Shown: positions 12,093-24,529 of the stretch, piece after piece | Numbering within the stretch: position 1 is the stretch's first letter | Layout of the letters: each line of letters opens with the position of its first letter | Assembly: GCA_032433595.1 (NCBI GenBank) | Contig: JASWJB010000088.1 | Location: 1 to 64,000, forward strand | Source of the DNA: Conoideocrella luteorostrata | Lineage: Eukaryota; Ascomycota; Sordariomycetes; Hypocreales; Clavicipitaceae | Direction of reading: 5' to 3' | Length of the DNA: 64,000 nt | Position numbers and translations under genes: made by a program | The notes under the pieces: generated by a model | What the model was told of the DNA's origin: nothing | Databases searched by the model: none | Seen by the model: the letters and a program-made list of their open reading frames with translations, nothing else

Positions 12093-14780
12093 CATGTCAT
12101 GTCATGCAGGTTGTTTATACCACAAAACATGGCACGATAGACAAAAGAAGGAAAAATCACCGAAAAAAAAAATTGGGGGATAGTGCCATTGGTCTTGCCC
12201 AGTATGAAGTTTGGCTCGAGAATAAAGTTGACACTGATATCCATGTCTGCAACCGCCAAGATATGCGCTGTCGTGTTCAAAAAGGGTTCTTTCACCTGTT
12301 GAGACGAGAATATCTCCATGTCAGGAGGATCATGATAGAATGCTAGGAGGCGCCGAAGACTAGGGAATGCTGATAGGCTGGGGAAGGCCGTAGCCTCGGT
12401 GAGGCCGATGATGAGAGGAATAGGTGCCAGAGGCAGGAAGAAAAGCAAGCATAAAAGGAAGCTTATGGACAGGAATTGAAAGGAAGAATCAGATCATCAA
12501 TCACTTTCATCAGTCATTTATTAAATTAAATCCTTCTATTTCTGCCGATTTCCACTGTTGCAAAGTGCTCTTACATGCTCATGAAGACACATAACGCAAC
12601 ATCATCACTGAAGATCCGCTCTAGATCATTAAGAAAGTCCATACCTTGGATCAAGAGGAGTCATTGACGATGAGATAAGGCTATCCCGTGCCAGCCCTAA
12701 CGGGATGCAACGAAGAATCCACAGCTTAAAATGCCGCCCGAGATGATTCGTGAGAGTAGCGGTTAACGTCAGTATGCACATGAAATAGAGTCGCAGAGTG
12801 GAGCGGAACAACGTCTTCTTCGGTCACGGCAGTATAACTTGGTGTTTAGCGAAGAAGAAAAGACAAAATAATGAAAGGAAAGGAGTAGACTATGCATGAA
12901 AACAAAAGGAATATAAAGGGGAAGAGGCAGATCGGTCCACAATCAAGAAACAAATTTTGGCTTCCTTCCGTCCGTTTATTCTTGTATCTACATCTTACCT
13001 TTATGTTACAAACGCTCAGTTAGCGCGGCCGACCTGGAATGAAAGCAGCCAAAGAACCACCAACGGGGAACCACGAGAAAACAAAAAATCCTTTGCCAGC
13101 CTCCGAACCTAGTCCAAATCTCCATCGCCGCCCATTCACTGTTCTAGCAGAGCTGCGTTCTGAGAAAATAATCTCCACGTATTCCAAGCAAAACATCCTT
13201 CTTCCGCATTCTTTAGTTGTAACACCGCTGTACATGCCATGTGCCCACGTTAAACTAAGTGCTAGATGTCTTCCAGCCCGCGGCCTACCCCTTCCAGAGT
13301 AATGCTTGTGTTCTTCGAGGCACTAGTTGGTTCAAAGGACAATCCAGGCTCATTGACCGCCGAGAACGGAGGCCCTAAAACCTCGCGGAAGGGCTTAACA
13401 GGGTCCGGATTTGACTAGTGGCTGTGGTGGTGTGTCATTGGCCGGCAGCTAAATTTTGTATATATTTTCTTTTCATTGCGCGAGACAAAACATTGGGGTT
13501 TAAATGCATTAGCTTGAGACGCAATGCATGCATGCGTCGCTACGTGAGTTACCGTAACACAACATATCCCACAGCCGGCACAGCTTGACGCGCCGTATGG
13601 CTACTTACTAACGACACAATACTTATCTGGCTGAATAGAAGGTTCTTGTAGCCGACGATAAGTGATGTGCTTTCGTTCTGTCGCCCTCTAACTCCGTACA
13701 AGGCTGAGCATCACCCGGCACACCCTCAATTATCTTCACAGCAGACACTGAGCGGGGTTTTGTTTGGTCGCATGCGCTACTGTTCCTCATGTCACGTAAT
13801 TGCGGAGAAATTACGCCTCCCAAGGCAAGTTTCAGCTTGACAAGAGGGCGCTTTCCCACAACTAGACAGATGGCGTGGCTGCAAGAGAGCATGTATGTAT
13901 GTCTCTGGCGGGCAACCAATCCGGCGTAGTGTCGCCCGCACCACGTTTTTTGCTGAGTACAGCTTCCCTGCAGCCAAGGGAGCGGCATCGGTTTCCCCGG
14001 ACTGCCATGAGAACAGAACTGGAAGATAATTGGTTATGTTCTGCGCCGGTTGTCTTAAAACCCGCCAAAAAGCCGTTGAACGGGCCGGCCCCAACCACTG
14101 AGCGTTGGCTGACACTAGTGTAGCTACACCAAATTTAGTTAGAGCGTTTCTCATTTTTGATGTCTACCAGCTTTTATCCATTCGGCAGTTGTTTTCGCGT
14201 ACTAACTTCAACGGGGCTTCTCTGCGAGCTTGGGTACCGGTGCGGACATGTTGCCACTCGTCTACCGATCAAGCAACACGGGCCTGGCTTCGTGGATGTC
14301 TAGATCCAAGGACATGCTCCGGAAGAGCGGCGTAATCATTACCAAAGCACACTTGAGACACAATGCAACTCTGGTCAGACTCGAATAAATCTTGAAGCTC
14401 ATTTCAGTCTCGATAATTACCAGGATTAGAACTCCACGCGTGCAATAATGCCCGAGTGGATACAATGGGCCCAAGGCAGGAAGTATTCCGTTCTAAAAAT
14501 TAATACAACGAACAACGTCACGAATATACGCCTGCGGTTGCTTCATGCTACCAAGTTCGAAAGTTTGTTTTCCGCGGCACAGTAGAACCATGCGACCCAT
14601 ATGCTCATTAGTGAGGTTGCGGCTCAGAATATTAGAGCTAACCAGAGGCCTCTTCAAGCTATGGCATCAAACGGTGTCGTTGTTGCCCCGTCCAGCCAGT
14701 TGTTTTCTCCGACAATAATGTGAAGGTCATGCTTGCAAGACGCGCGCAGGACCAGCACTATTGGCGTCATGACGCCTCCG
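12093..14780. other. gene-poor stretch
   Basis: No supported gene. Short frames on both strands (for example 13623-14154 minus, 13792-14154 minus) overlap in several frames, lack introns or domain patterns, and look like chance ORFs. An A/T-rich segment with short palindromic GCATGCATGC sites lies at about 13520-13540. Confidence 0.4.
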
Positions 14781-15666
14781 TTACGAGTAGCCCTCCGTGC
14801 CATCCTCATTTTCACCTATCAAGAACCGTATATCCAAGCGAGTCGACTTCGTATGGCGTGGACACACAACCTTTTCAGAGGACCAACCTTCTCTTGCTTG
14901 GGTTCGAAGAAGTGGTGACTGGCACCTAACAGGCGATGGCTCAAATCCCTTCAAGGAGCCAATGATTCTCGTCTCGACTGGGGGACGTTGCTGCAAGTCG
15001 TTGGGAAGTCGATGTGGAAACGGGAAGTGTGATGGGTTCGCGCCCACTGATTGTACGACACGATCGGTACACTGCTCCGACGAAGGGTAGCTTGAGTAGC
15101 TGGGCCAGTCGCAGCTAACGTCACTCCCGAGTTCAGGTCGGCCACTTTGAGAGGATGAACGAAGCGCGGACAAAGCATGCGCAGAAGTCGGGGGCATTTC
15201 GGTAGAGGCTTCAAGCTGAACTTTTGCGTAGCTTGCATTTCTGCTGCCTTTAAGTCTCGGCCTGCCTCTCTTTTTTTGTTCCAAATCTATGCATTTGTGA
15301 TCTATGCCTCTGTTACTGCATCGGAAGCAGGGTCGGGTAGCTATCAAAAGCATCAGTATTTTGAACATCATGCCCGATGGCCCTTATGAACGTCTATTCG
15401 TCATCGCTTGCGGCGGCATCGTGTGGACGAGGAAATAAAGTTGCAAGAATAGAGTCCGAGGCAACATACGTACCGTTGCATCTAATCGTCGTTAATATGG
15501 TGATGACACGCAATAAGATAGCAGACGTGACTAACCGAATATGAGCTGATTTGCAAGGCTCGCATGCCGACGACACGGCTGTTCTAGTCCCCCGAGATTG
15601 CTTGGACGTCGTGATAGACATAGACCTAGTATCGCGAGTGCGATCTTCTTGACTGTCGCCGAGCAA
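14781..15666 (-). CDS. short Zn2Cys6 (GAL4-type) DNA-binding protein with micro-exon
   Basis: Predicted exons are 15666-15536, 15481-15474 (8 nt) and 15340-14781. The introns are 54 bp (GTTAGT...TTAACGACGATTAG) and 133 bp (GTACGT...GATAG). Together they give 232 aa. Exon 1 ends in CEPCKSAHIR; the micro-exon supplies the third zinc Cys (C, N); exon 3 continues with TRPCFRCSNRGIDHKC and a basic KKRGRPRLKG tail. This restores C-x2-C-x6-C-x5-C-x2-C-x6-C. Without the micro-exon the third Cys is lost. No fungal-specific TF middle domain follows; the rest is Ser/Pro-rich, so this is either a truncated regulator or the 5' part of a longer decayed gene. It sits alone in a gene-poor region, though a PKS relic lies about 5 kb downstream. 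Confidence 0.6.
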
Positions 15667-18600
15667 AGCCTACGATATGGTGTACCCAGCGATTGGAATT
15701 ACCGTTAGAATCTCCAGGGACCGTCAATTGATCAAATAGACTAGAGCTCGTGCTGCTGTCCCCGCCGCGCCTAAATATATAAGAACCAGGTTGTGCGGGC
15801 TCGATGCAGTGAGCACTTGGGCCGCAGTCGACACTAGTGCAGAGCATCGGTATTGTTGAAAAGGAAAAGAAAATGACAAAAAAAAGAAGAAAAAAAAAGA
15901 CAAGAAAAGAAAAAGAAAAGAAGAAATGCCGCGCAGAGAGGCGGAGGGCTGTCTCAGCATTGGTTCAAGTCATTCTTTTGCTGTCGTGTAGGCAGATTGA
16001 CACGTCAGTTGAGTTACACCAAGCGAGGCTTTGGGCGCCACTTTGGTCAGCAGCGGCACCAGCTCCTTATCGACCTACTCGGCCATCACCGAACTCACGC
16101 AGCTACATCCGGCTTTTTCTTATCGCTGCACCTATTGTACACGCACACAGATTGCAAACGAACAAGCAAAGTGGTGTAAACGTCTCCCGGGAGGGTGTGG
16201 GCGGCAGCTAGGGACACCCTTGAAGTGCATCTCAACCGGGTTTGACAGATCACATAAAAAAGCAAAGACTACGGAGTACACCAGCGGGGCCGATTATCAG
16301 TCTTTCTGTGACTGCGTCGACGAACATATACCTTGCATTGGTTTCGCCAGGAGGCACTAGGAGGAGGATCATCTTGAGCCAGACAAGAATACCGCTGCCA
16401 CGTTTACTAGTGTGCCGTGGCGGCGCCTCCCTGTCTCGGCTTCTCAGCCTCCGGTTGTACAGAGCGGCACGGTGGGATTGTGTTACCACCTTGCTGCCCG
16501 TATCGAATTGCGGGCCGAATGCTCATTATCGCCCGTGTTAGGCATGTCGGGCGCTGGTGTAAGAGGGCAAAATCCCCTGTACTGGAGCTAAGAGGCTGCA
16601 CAGCATGCATTGGCTGGCTTTGAATCATCACGTTGGCCATCACAGAATCCCAGCAGCTGGCAATATTGAGATACGGCTTGGCAATGGCAGGTGCTCTATT
16701 GATACTCCGTGCCTTGAGAACGTGTCGATAAGACCGTTGTAGGAGATTGGCCACCAAGCTTGGCTGTGGCTAGCCTAACCGACCCTTGTGGATGTGTTGG
16801 GCAACAGCATTCCTGCGAGATGCTTCAGCAACGAACAGCGCATACAATAACAACAAAGAGTCGCCGCGCAGATGACATCAAGAGACAATAAGTTATGCGC
16901 TCCCACAATTTTGGCCTATGAATTGACGGCTCGAGAATTCCTCAACACCGGCGTATATAATATTACGCCGTCCGACAGGCAATGCAAGCATGCGTCGTTA
17001 CATACCTACTAAGTCAAATCAACACTGCACGCTGCTTGTATTTATTCTGCACATGTCGTTTCTCAGCCGCTGATTTTGCACAAAATGCTCGACCCTCAAT
17101 GCTGCTTTTATTGTTTGACTAGAAAGCGACATTCAGCAACGCGGCTTCATCACGAAGTTCGTTCTGCGACGTTCGGCACGCGTGGACTTCGTTTCATTTA
17201 CTTGGAGTATCCAGTTTCAACCTCTGCAGTCGGGTAAGAAATCCATAGATAGAATTTCATACTGATTAACAAATATGTTTATGCTAATATTTCGATGGTT
17301 CAGCTTCCAACATGCAGCATGGCTCTTCCTATAGCTCGGTCCATTTTGGACAAGCCCAAGCAGAATAAACAGGCGAGCAGCAGCTATACAGTACTACTGC
17401 CTATATTTTATATAAAATAGTTGCTTATTCACCTTCCAGTCTGCTCCGGTTAACCCGACGATGTGGCTGTGGCTACGTTCAGACATATTCGAAGATTGGT
17501 GAGCAATTCCCGGCCTCGAACGGCACAAGGCGACTATAACTAATTGCGGGCCTGTTAGTGAGCAGCTATTCGCAAGTATCGATCAGCTACTCATGGCTGA
17601 GTTCTCTCAAAAGTACCATTCTCACGGGGAAAATCGACGAAATCGAAACCTGGGCGACAAATTTTTTAAAATTTAGAAGAGCGCTCAAAGAAAGCCATTG
17701 GTCAGAGAATCCTGCTATTTATCTGGCTTTCGCTTGTTCATAGAAGTGCTACCTATGGTTGGGAGGGGATGAGCTAAGGTAGCACCCGCATTCGGTAGGA
17801 ACATCTGCTAGACTTTCCGTCAAGATTGCAACGGCTTTGACTAACACACACCATCGTCAAAGTTCAATCTCTCACAAAGGATACACAGTGTTTGTTATAT
17901 GCTGTTGACTATAAATATGACCTTGTCATCATGCACTCTGGAGTTTTTGGACATGTAAGCTTTATAAGGCGCTTGATGGCTATATTTTGGTGGGCTTAAA
18001 CGAAGATGTGTGCTGTCTGGCGTCTGCTCTTGCCTATGCAAGACTTCCCCGTAGATGGATTGCCGATGTGGCGAGACGAATATACTAGATTCGCGCGATT
18101 CACACCCCCGGTCCAGAAGGCACGGTCGGGAGCTGCTGGCAATTATTGGTTCAGTCCATATGATATCATAGTAATACTAGAAAGAACCCCAGCACCACCG
18201 CCAGCCGAGCCCCGAGCATCAAGCCGCCAAGCTTAACCTACCAATGATCCGCCCTCCCAACGGCGCATTGCAGATGACTACGCTACTTCTGGGGTTTCCC
18301 GATGAGGCAACGTCCGTTTCGGTCTTGCAATTAGAGTAAGCCCTAATACATTACTGGCATCCGCGCGCGAGTTCACTGATGATAAGCTATCCCACGGCTC
18401 GGTAATGCATCTTTTAGGACAATAGAGGCTCCACTTTTTTAGACAGACATCGTGGTGGCCGTTCTATCGTTCCTGAATTCGGCCTTGATCGTCGCGAAAG
18501 ATCTTCACAGGGCGCATAGGTAAGCTGAGTAAAGTGATCTGAGGTGTGCATAGTCGGAAATTGGATAGACCGGACTGAGTTTCGGGGCATTAGCTGCCGG

Positions 18601-19663
18601 ACAACCACCCCCAGGTTTTCCCGTCAGCAAAACAATATATGCTCATGCTGTGTTCAGCCAACTTCCAGCTTTAACAGATGATATATATTAGTTTTCGACA
18701 CTCCAATGGTTAGCTTAACCGAGCAGGAGATGGAGTGTGACAAATAACGGATATTTCTGGGCCCAGCTTTCATCGCTGAGGAGTTACAAAGTCGAGTCAG
18801 TCCAATTCCGTCAACATAGGAGATTAGTCTCTGATAGGTGGTTGTTCAAATACGTTATTTCGCTGCTCTTTCAATCATGGACTCACGCGCTTCTTCTCCA
18901 TTGGGAGTGAGGAATGTTTCCCGCATGCCTCTGTGTATGTATACATGACAATGTCGTCCGATGTAATGGTTGAATCAAGACCGTTTAACTCCACCAGCCC
19001 CCGAGCGCCAATGCAAAATTTGTTTCTGTCTAATTATATATAGCCGCAGAGTTAATTTTCGACTATCCAATGTTCACGGATCCGATGATGGTATCTCGAC
19101 ATCTGCAGACCAATTTGCCTCGCGTACATCTTGCTTCTTATTGCCCTAATGCTTTCGACAATGAAACTGTATTCATTCCATTACATTGACGTTCATGCTC
19201 ACTTATGGTAGGCCAGGTACGACTTGGAAACAAGCCTAGCCACAAAATTGTAGTTGTGCGTGGTTGATCTTGAGCCAGGCGCTAACTAGTGTATGCAGTA
19301 GTCACTATCACCATGCATAGTCTAGCTATTATATGAAACGAGCAAGGTCAACACGTCAAAGCTTTTGTCACAGGGAGAATATGAGCCTATTTAAGGGTCA
19401 TAACTACACATGAAAAGTGGCTTCTGGCTACGCCATTTTTTGTGTGACAGCTTTGAACGAAAGCTATCAGTTTCATGTCGGTAACGTCTATCTATCGAGT
19501 TGTCTATATATTAAGATATATAACGCTTGCTGGCGGACGGAGCCATCCGTGTCCACTGGAAGAATAAAAATGGAGCCTCCAATAGCTCACGGTTCGCAAG
19601 ATAGGCTACCATTACTAGGAGAAATTTATCAGCTCTCCGCCAGGAGTACAGACAGCCCCGCGG
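15667..19663. other. long gene-poor stretch
   Basis: No supported gene in about 4 kb. Contains an A/G-rich low-complexity run (15860-15930), which creates artefactual Lys/Arg-rich frames, and several short ORFs (for example 16407-16757 minus) with no recognisable family or introns. Confidence 0.4.
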
Positions 19664-20057
19664 TCAAGACGATGGCACTTCTTTGAGCAGTCTCGGATAA
19701 TCTGCAGCCACTGGATCGTCCAGCATCTCGATAAGCGCGGCCACCGCAGGGTGCATGCCATTGGCAATGGCCGTTACGATCCACTGGTCCATGGGAAGTA
19801 CATCGTACAGCCCTTGCTGACCTTTCTCCTCCTCTTTCTCAGCGTCGATATACTCTCTTCCCTTTGGAAAGCAATTTCTCGGAGGCGGTCCACGGGATGA
19901 CACGGTCGCCAACTTGATGAGCATAGCGAACTTCCCTCCTGTCCTTCTCTGTCGGCGGTGCCATGACGCGAGCCACGAGATCGGTGCACGCCATTTGCGC
20001 CGATACCAGGTCCAAAGCTCCGCTATTGTGCCTGATCTCGGGTGCCGCGCGGCAGCG
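19664..20057 (-). pseudogene. unidentified coding remnant beside the left solo LTR
   Basis: Two minus-strand frames look partly protein-like. One runs through ALDLVSAQMACTDLVARVM and VGDRVIPWTASEKLL, then shifts frame. The other (86 aa, ending at 19664) carries PMDQWIVTAIANGMHPAVAA. They suggest a frameshifted gene. If the solo LTR at 20058-20295 is removed with one target-site copy, the first frame joins an open frame in 20296-20492. I cannot assign the family. It could be a further piece of the neighbouring PKS gene or a separate gene. Confidence 0.35.
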
Positions 20058-20295
20058 TGTTGGATTACACGTGTGTGTGTGTGTGGATATGTGGATACAG
20101 GGGCTGTAAGAGAAAGGTTGCGTGGCCTCTGGGCCTAATACAAGAATTCAGGACGGAAGTGTCTTAGATTATAGGGGTATTTATAGGGGGGTTTGGACGG
20201 GTCCGTCAGACGAGGGATTCTGCATCCATCATCACAGTAACACTGCACATCCCATCAATGCAAACAAATTTAAACCTCTCTCTTCTATTCCAACA
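20058..20295 (+). mobile_element. solo LTR (left), Ty1/copia-like ends
   Basis: About 238 bp, beginning TGTTGGAT and ending ATTCCAACA, the TG...CA ends with short terminal inverted repeats expected of an LTR. Nearly identical to the reverse complement of 20493-20728. Flanked by CAGCG on the left and CAACG on the right, a 5-bp target duplication with one G/A difference. Holds a (GT)n tract and a TATTTATA box-like site. No internal retrotransposon sequence lies beside it. Confidence 0.8.
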
Positions 20296-20492
20296 CAACG
20301 GTGCGCTTGGGTCAGCAGGGCGTTTACCCAGTCTCGCTCTGCCGCCTCGCCGACTGCATCCCGTCCCGAGCGGATTATGGTTGGTGGACGATGTATGTAA
20401 ACGGGCCAGCCTTCTTCAGTATTCGCTGCTGCTTTTCGTTCTTGATTTAGTGAGTTATATTCATATTCTTTACTAGTGATAGTAACAGAACC

Positions 20493-20728
20493 TGTTGGAA
20501 TAGAAGAGAGAGGTTTAAATTTGTTTGCATTGATGGGATGTGCAGTGTTACTGTGATGATGGATGCAGAATCCCTCGTCTGACGGCCCCGTCCAAATCCC
20601 CCTATAAATACCCCTATAATCTAAGACACTTCCGTCCTGAATTCTTGCCTTAGGCCTAGAAGCCACGTAACCTTTCTCTCATAGCCCGCGTATCCACATA
20701 TCCACCCACACACACGTGTAATCCAACA
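20493..20728 (-). mobile_element. solo LTR (right), same family, opposite orientation
   Basis: 236 bp, nearly identical to the left LTR in reverse complement, with TGTTGG...CCAACA ends. Both sides carry the exact 5-bp duplication GAACC (20488-20492 and 20729-20733). This shows an independent insertion followed by LTR-LTR recombination, which removed the element body. High identity between the two LTRs suggests fairly recent activity. Confidence 0.85.
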
Positions 20729-20733
20729 GAACC

Positions 20734-22360
20734 GTGGTCGCCACCACCGCGGGTGGTCTGCCGCGAGCTCCCTGTCGAACTTGCGGAGGTAGAACGTCGC
20801 GATGCGCTCAAGCAGCCGCGATCTGTTACGGGTTTCCTCATCTTCCCATAGGCCGTGTGCCGCGGCGGCCCCGTCAGGCTGTAGGAGGAATTCAGTGCCC
20901 CTTGCTGTAAAGTAGACAGTCTGGCTCGTGTCCGCCAGGGCCTCCCAGGGGCACAAAGGCAACCCCTTGCAGCTGTACCGAAGCGCACAACTCTGGCATA
21001 CCGACAGCTGTTGATTCTGGCATATAGAGGTTGATGGTGAAATTCTCCATTTCCACCATACGCGCCGTTGCCCCAGCGGCTTCTCCAGCTGATGAAAGAG
21101 CCGCCTCGAGAGCAGTGACTACGTATCCCGCAGCCGGAAATACCGGCTGGTCCAGCGCACCGCGTGGCCATTCAGCCAGTCCAGCTCGCGCGGCCTCAAG
21201 AGGTGCCGTCACTACATGTGGTATCGGGAACTGTCAGGCATTGCGTGACCCAGCAGCGCGTGCACCAGTTTTGCCCGCTAGGGTAATTTGCGTGACACGC
21301 GGGACTTGTGCCAGTATCTAGCTACGTGGTTCCATAGGTAGGTTAGGAGCTCCTTGACGATGCGCGGAGTTCGTTTCCTTGACCGCTGCTCTTTTTCCTT
21401 GCTTGAGCCAGCAGCTAATACATGTATAGAGCGCTCAAATTTCGACACGTCGATGAATTCTTCTCTGAGCCGCACCCACAAAAACCCTTTTGTAAAATAG
21501 ATCGACTGCTTAGCGTTTTTGCCGCGCTGCAAGGTTCCATGATAGGGTAGATGCTTCTTTTCCAGGACATGGCGGACTGTCTCTACCACGCGCGCCCTCA
21601 GAGCAGGATGAGGTCCCACTTCCACGGCAAGGGCGTAAGACTCATATTCAAGCGCGGCAGTCACTGCTTGTGAGAACAAGACGGGGCTGGTAATGTTATC
21701 AGCCCCGTACGTCGCCGCCAGCCTCTGCATCATGTCGACATCATCAGTTGCCACCGGTTTTCCACTGACGTCGACGCTGGAGAACCAATGGCAGCGGCGG
21801 TGCATTATCTCATGGAACCTTCGCGCTTCGATTCTTAGTTTCTCGAGGGCTTCGACGTACGGCGCATAGCAAGGGCGTATGTGGTTCGAATGGTAGGCCT
21901 TGTCCACCTTCAACCGGCGGTGGAATTCCTCTTCGTCCTCGAGAACATCCTCCAGTTCCGCGACGGCGTCCTCATCGCCGGAGACCGCAACGCTGACGAG
22001 CGAGTTGCTGGCGGCGACGGTCAGGCGGCCCGCGAACGCATCGTCGCTGCACCGCTCCTTCAAGTCCTGCCTCAAGCTGCCGACCGCCACCATGGCGCTC
22101 CGGACGTCCAGGCCGTTGAGGCTCCGGGCCGGCGACGCGTACACGCCCCGGTAGTGCGCGATCCACATGGCGTGGCACGCCGTGAAGTATCCGGCCGCGG
22201 AGCGGAAGCCGCCGCACTCGGCTAGCAGGTCTACTAGCATGATCTGCACCGCGGTGCATACCGGTTGCGCTATCTCGGCCTCGCCCACGCGCGAGGCCTC
22301 GGCGCTGGTGAGCAGCAGGCTCATCAAAGACCAGGAGGGGCGGTGCTGCTCGTCCGGCAA
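20734..22360 (-). pseudogene. highly reducing polyketide synthase relic (AT and DH fragments)
   Basis: Reading leftward, 22360-21278 encodes 360 aa of an acyltransferase domain. It has QPVCTAVQIMLVDLL, then the YRGVYA segment, an AYHSNH motif and VEVGPHPAL. The expected nucleophile elbow GHSxG is absent because about 20 residues are missing between LLAECGG and the following helix. Frames at 21212-20892 and 20962-20734 continue with a dehydratase-like part (VFPAAGYVVTALEAA) and the linker helix LLERIATFYLRKF typical after DH in these enzymes. The DH catalytic His is not in its usual place. KS, MT, ER, KR and ACP are missing and the pieces lie in different frames. The relic cannot make polyketide. 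The ACP-end relic at 40.5-41.0 kb may come from a related gene. Confidence 0.8.
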
Positions 22361-22504
22361 TGGGCTTCGAGGGGTTTGGGCACAGTATCGAGCTTCTCAG
22401 CAGTCATAATCCCGATGGCGACGGCGACGACGACGTAGCCCAGAGCAGTACGTACTCGCGCAGAGCAAACCCGCAGCTCTATGACCAAGCCCCCTTCTAG
22501 AGGG

Positions 22505-22660
22505 ATGAGGTGCAGGACGCGTTGTATCTAGGCCGCATCGTGCCGCACCCTATGCGCGAGCTCGTGGGTAAGTGGGAAGGCGTGGGCGAGGGGCTGGACT
22601 TGATGCGGAGGGGCGAGGTGCGCGGCAGAAACTGGTGGTTGCTGTTTCATAGGACATTGG
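22505..22660 (+). pseudogene. possible zinc-type alcohol dehydrogenase / enoyl reductase C-terminal fragment
   Basis: A short plus-strand frame reads IVPHPMRELVGKWEGVGEG followed by LDLMRRGEVRG, the pattern seen near the C-terminus of medium-chain dehydrogenases/reductases, where it precedes the last strand. Nothing upstream extends it. It could be the remnant of a tailoring or trans-acting reductase that once accompanied the PKS. Confidence 0.3.
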
Positions 22661-22980
22661 GCATCTATCTATCTCTTTCTAGTAGGTTTGAGTGTCAGAT
22701 CACTGTCGCTGACCGCATTAGTCACATCTAACGTGGTGCCATAGTAGTCAAGCAATCAAGAAGCTATAAATAAGGTCACTGGTCTTTGATCAGAACAGAC
22801 GTGGTCCATCACGACAACATCCATACAACAGACAAATGCGACCGACCTCATCTTGTAGGATTTGCTTATTTAAGCTGCATCGGAACTGGACATTCCCTCT
22901 TGCCCCTTTCGGTCAACCGACCTTCAGGTTTGTCCATGCAATAGGTCGGTAGATAGAGTAAGAATATGGAGTAGGTGTCA

Positions 22981-24111
22981 TCACCCCATGTATTCCTGGA
23001 CCTTGTCTTGGTTCCACTCCCAGAACTTCTGCGCATTTCCGTTACCTCCTTCATTGGTTGGCCGCGTTGCCTTGATAAGGTCGGGCCGAAGGGGGGCAAT
23101 ACGACCAAAGGGGATGACTGCATGCATCAAGATAAGTCAGCAACTAACGTGGCCCCCCCAAAAAAAGAGAAGGGAAAGAGGAAATGCCAAGGGAGGAGGG
23201 CGGAGAGTAGGAATGGGCTTATAGGCTGTATATTCCTTACCCCAGTCTTTGGTGTAGTCGAACCGGGTAGCGATTTCGTCGGAGAATGAGGCGAACAGCT
23301 GGGTGTAGACGCCACGGATGACGGGGTAGACGATGGCGCCGGCAATGAGCTTGAGCGCGATGCCCTGATGTCTGGCTAGCTCGGTGCGAATATTGCCCGG
23401 GTTGATAGCGACGCTCACGATTCCGTCAGCCATGTGGTGGCGGCGGGCGTACTCGACGGCCAGAAGCCACACGCCTGCCTTGCTGATGCCGTAACGGTCG
23501 ATGGCAGGCTTGGGGTCGTGGTAGTCGAGGTTGTTGAGGTCAACGCCGCGGCCCTCGGGGGCGAACTGCTCCAACCCAAAGGATGATAGCCATACCACGC
23601 GGACCGTATTTGCAGGCTGGGCCTTAGCGGCTTTCGCCAGGGCAGGGGTTAGTAGCTGGGTAAAAAGGAAAGTGCCAATGCAGTTAACCCCCAGCGCCTC
23701 CTCGAATCCCTGTGCAGTGTTACCGGAATTGTCCCCTACCATAACTCCGGCATTGTTGAAAAGACCGTGTAGCATCAACTCGCCGGCAAGGAAAGCTTGT
23801 GCCGCTGATCGCACCGTTGACAAGTCGGCCAGATCCATTTGCAAAGATACAAGCTCACCACTCCCCTTGTCAGCCGATCCCGCTCCTCCGATATCAGCAA
23901 TTGCCTTCTGAGCTTTTTCCTCGGTGCGGCAGGTGATGTAGACCTTGGCGCCCTTGGTATAAAGAACGCGGGCTAGCTCTTTGCCCATGCCGGAGTTGGC
24001 GCCCGTCACCAAGTAAACCTTTCCCGAGAGACTTTTTGGGATATTATTGTCAGTGAAGTGTGGTTTTGGGGGGAAGAACTGCGTCCAGGAGAAGCTCTTG
24101 TTGGGTGCCAT
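22981..24111 (-). CDS. short-chain dehydrogenase/reductase (retinol dehydrogenase-like)
   Basis: Two exons, 24111-23241 and 23117-22981, with a 123-bp intron (GTAAGG...GCAG), give 335 aa. Splicing joins FDYTKDW to VIPFGRIAPLRPDL, which restores the usual C-terminus; the unspliced frame runs into low-complexity residues. The Rossmann motif TGANSGMGKE begins near residue 33; NNAGV and the catalytic YGISK (Y-x3-K) follow, with a Ser in WLSSFG upstream. The arrangement fits classical SDRs of about 330 aa acting on hydrophobic alcohols or ketones with NADP(H). I chose the Met before APNKS; the frame upstream is not family-like. It is intact although its neighbours on both sides are relics, so it may have a role outside the former cluster. 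Confidence 0.85.
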
Positions 24112-24529
24112 GACGCCAGTGATATGATCTGACTCGAATGTTTTGCTACGTTTTCTGCAAAGTAGGTGGCTAGGCAACGATTAGGCACTCAGGGGTGTGT
24201 GGGGGATTTGGTGATTAGATCAACATGGAGAGTGAGCGTGTTTTTGAGAGAGAATTGAATGTCAGAGAGCGTTCAGACTTCTGTAGCCATTTGTAGAATG
24301 CCGATGTGAGACAAACTGCATGGAAAGGCCTAAACGGATGGGCGGGGTTTGTCACGGTCGTGTTGGTAGCGCAGGCCAACATTGCAGGGCCAACATGTAA
24401 CTTACTCAGCCCCCGCGCTCCCTTTGCCGTGCAAGGCATCTACGGAGTACGGAGTACTAGTACTAGTACGTCATTATTTTATAAAAGGTAGGTGCTCCGC
24501 TAGAGGAATGCCTCGTCTATTGCAAGAGC

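Noticed and set aside
15837..16211. 124-aa Lys/Arg-rich ORF
   Set aside because: Composition comes from an A/G-rich low-complexity tract; no domain or splice signals.
16407..16757. 116-aa minus-strand ORF
   Set aside because: No family similarity, no intron and an overlapping plus-strand ORF of similar quality.
20232..20666. 144-aa minus-strand ORF
   Set aside because: It runs through parts of both solo LTRs; much of it is LTR sequence and the mirrored plus-strand ORF at 20122-20400 repeats the same peptide.
20058..20728. Fold-back or MITE-type inverted repeat
   Set aside because: Each arm has its own TG...CA LTR ends and its own 5-bp target duplication, so two solo LTRs explain it better.
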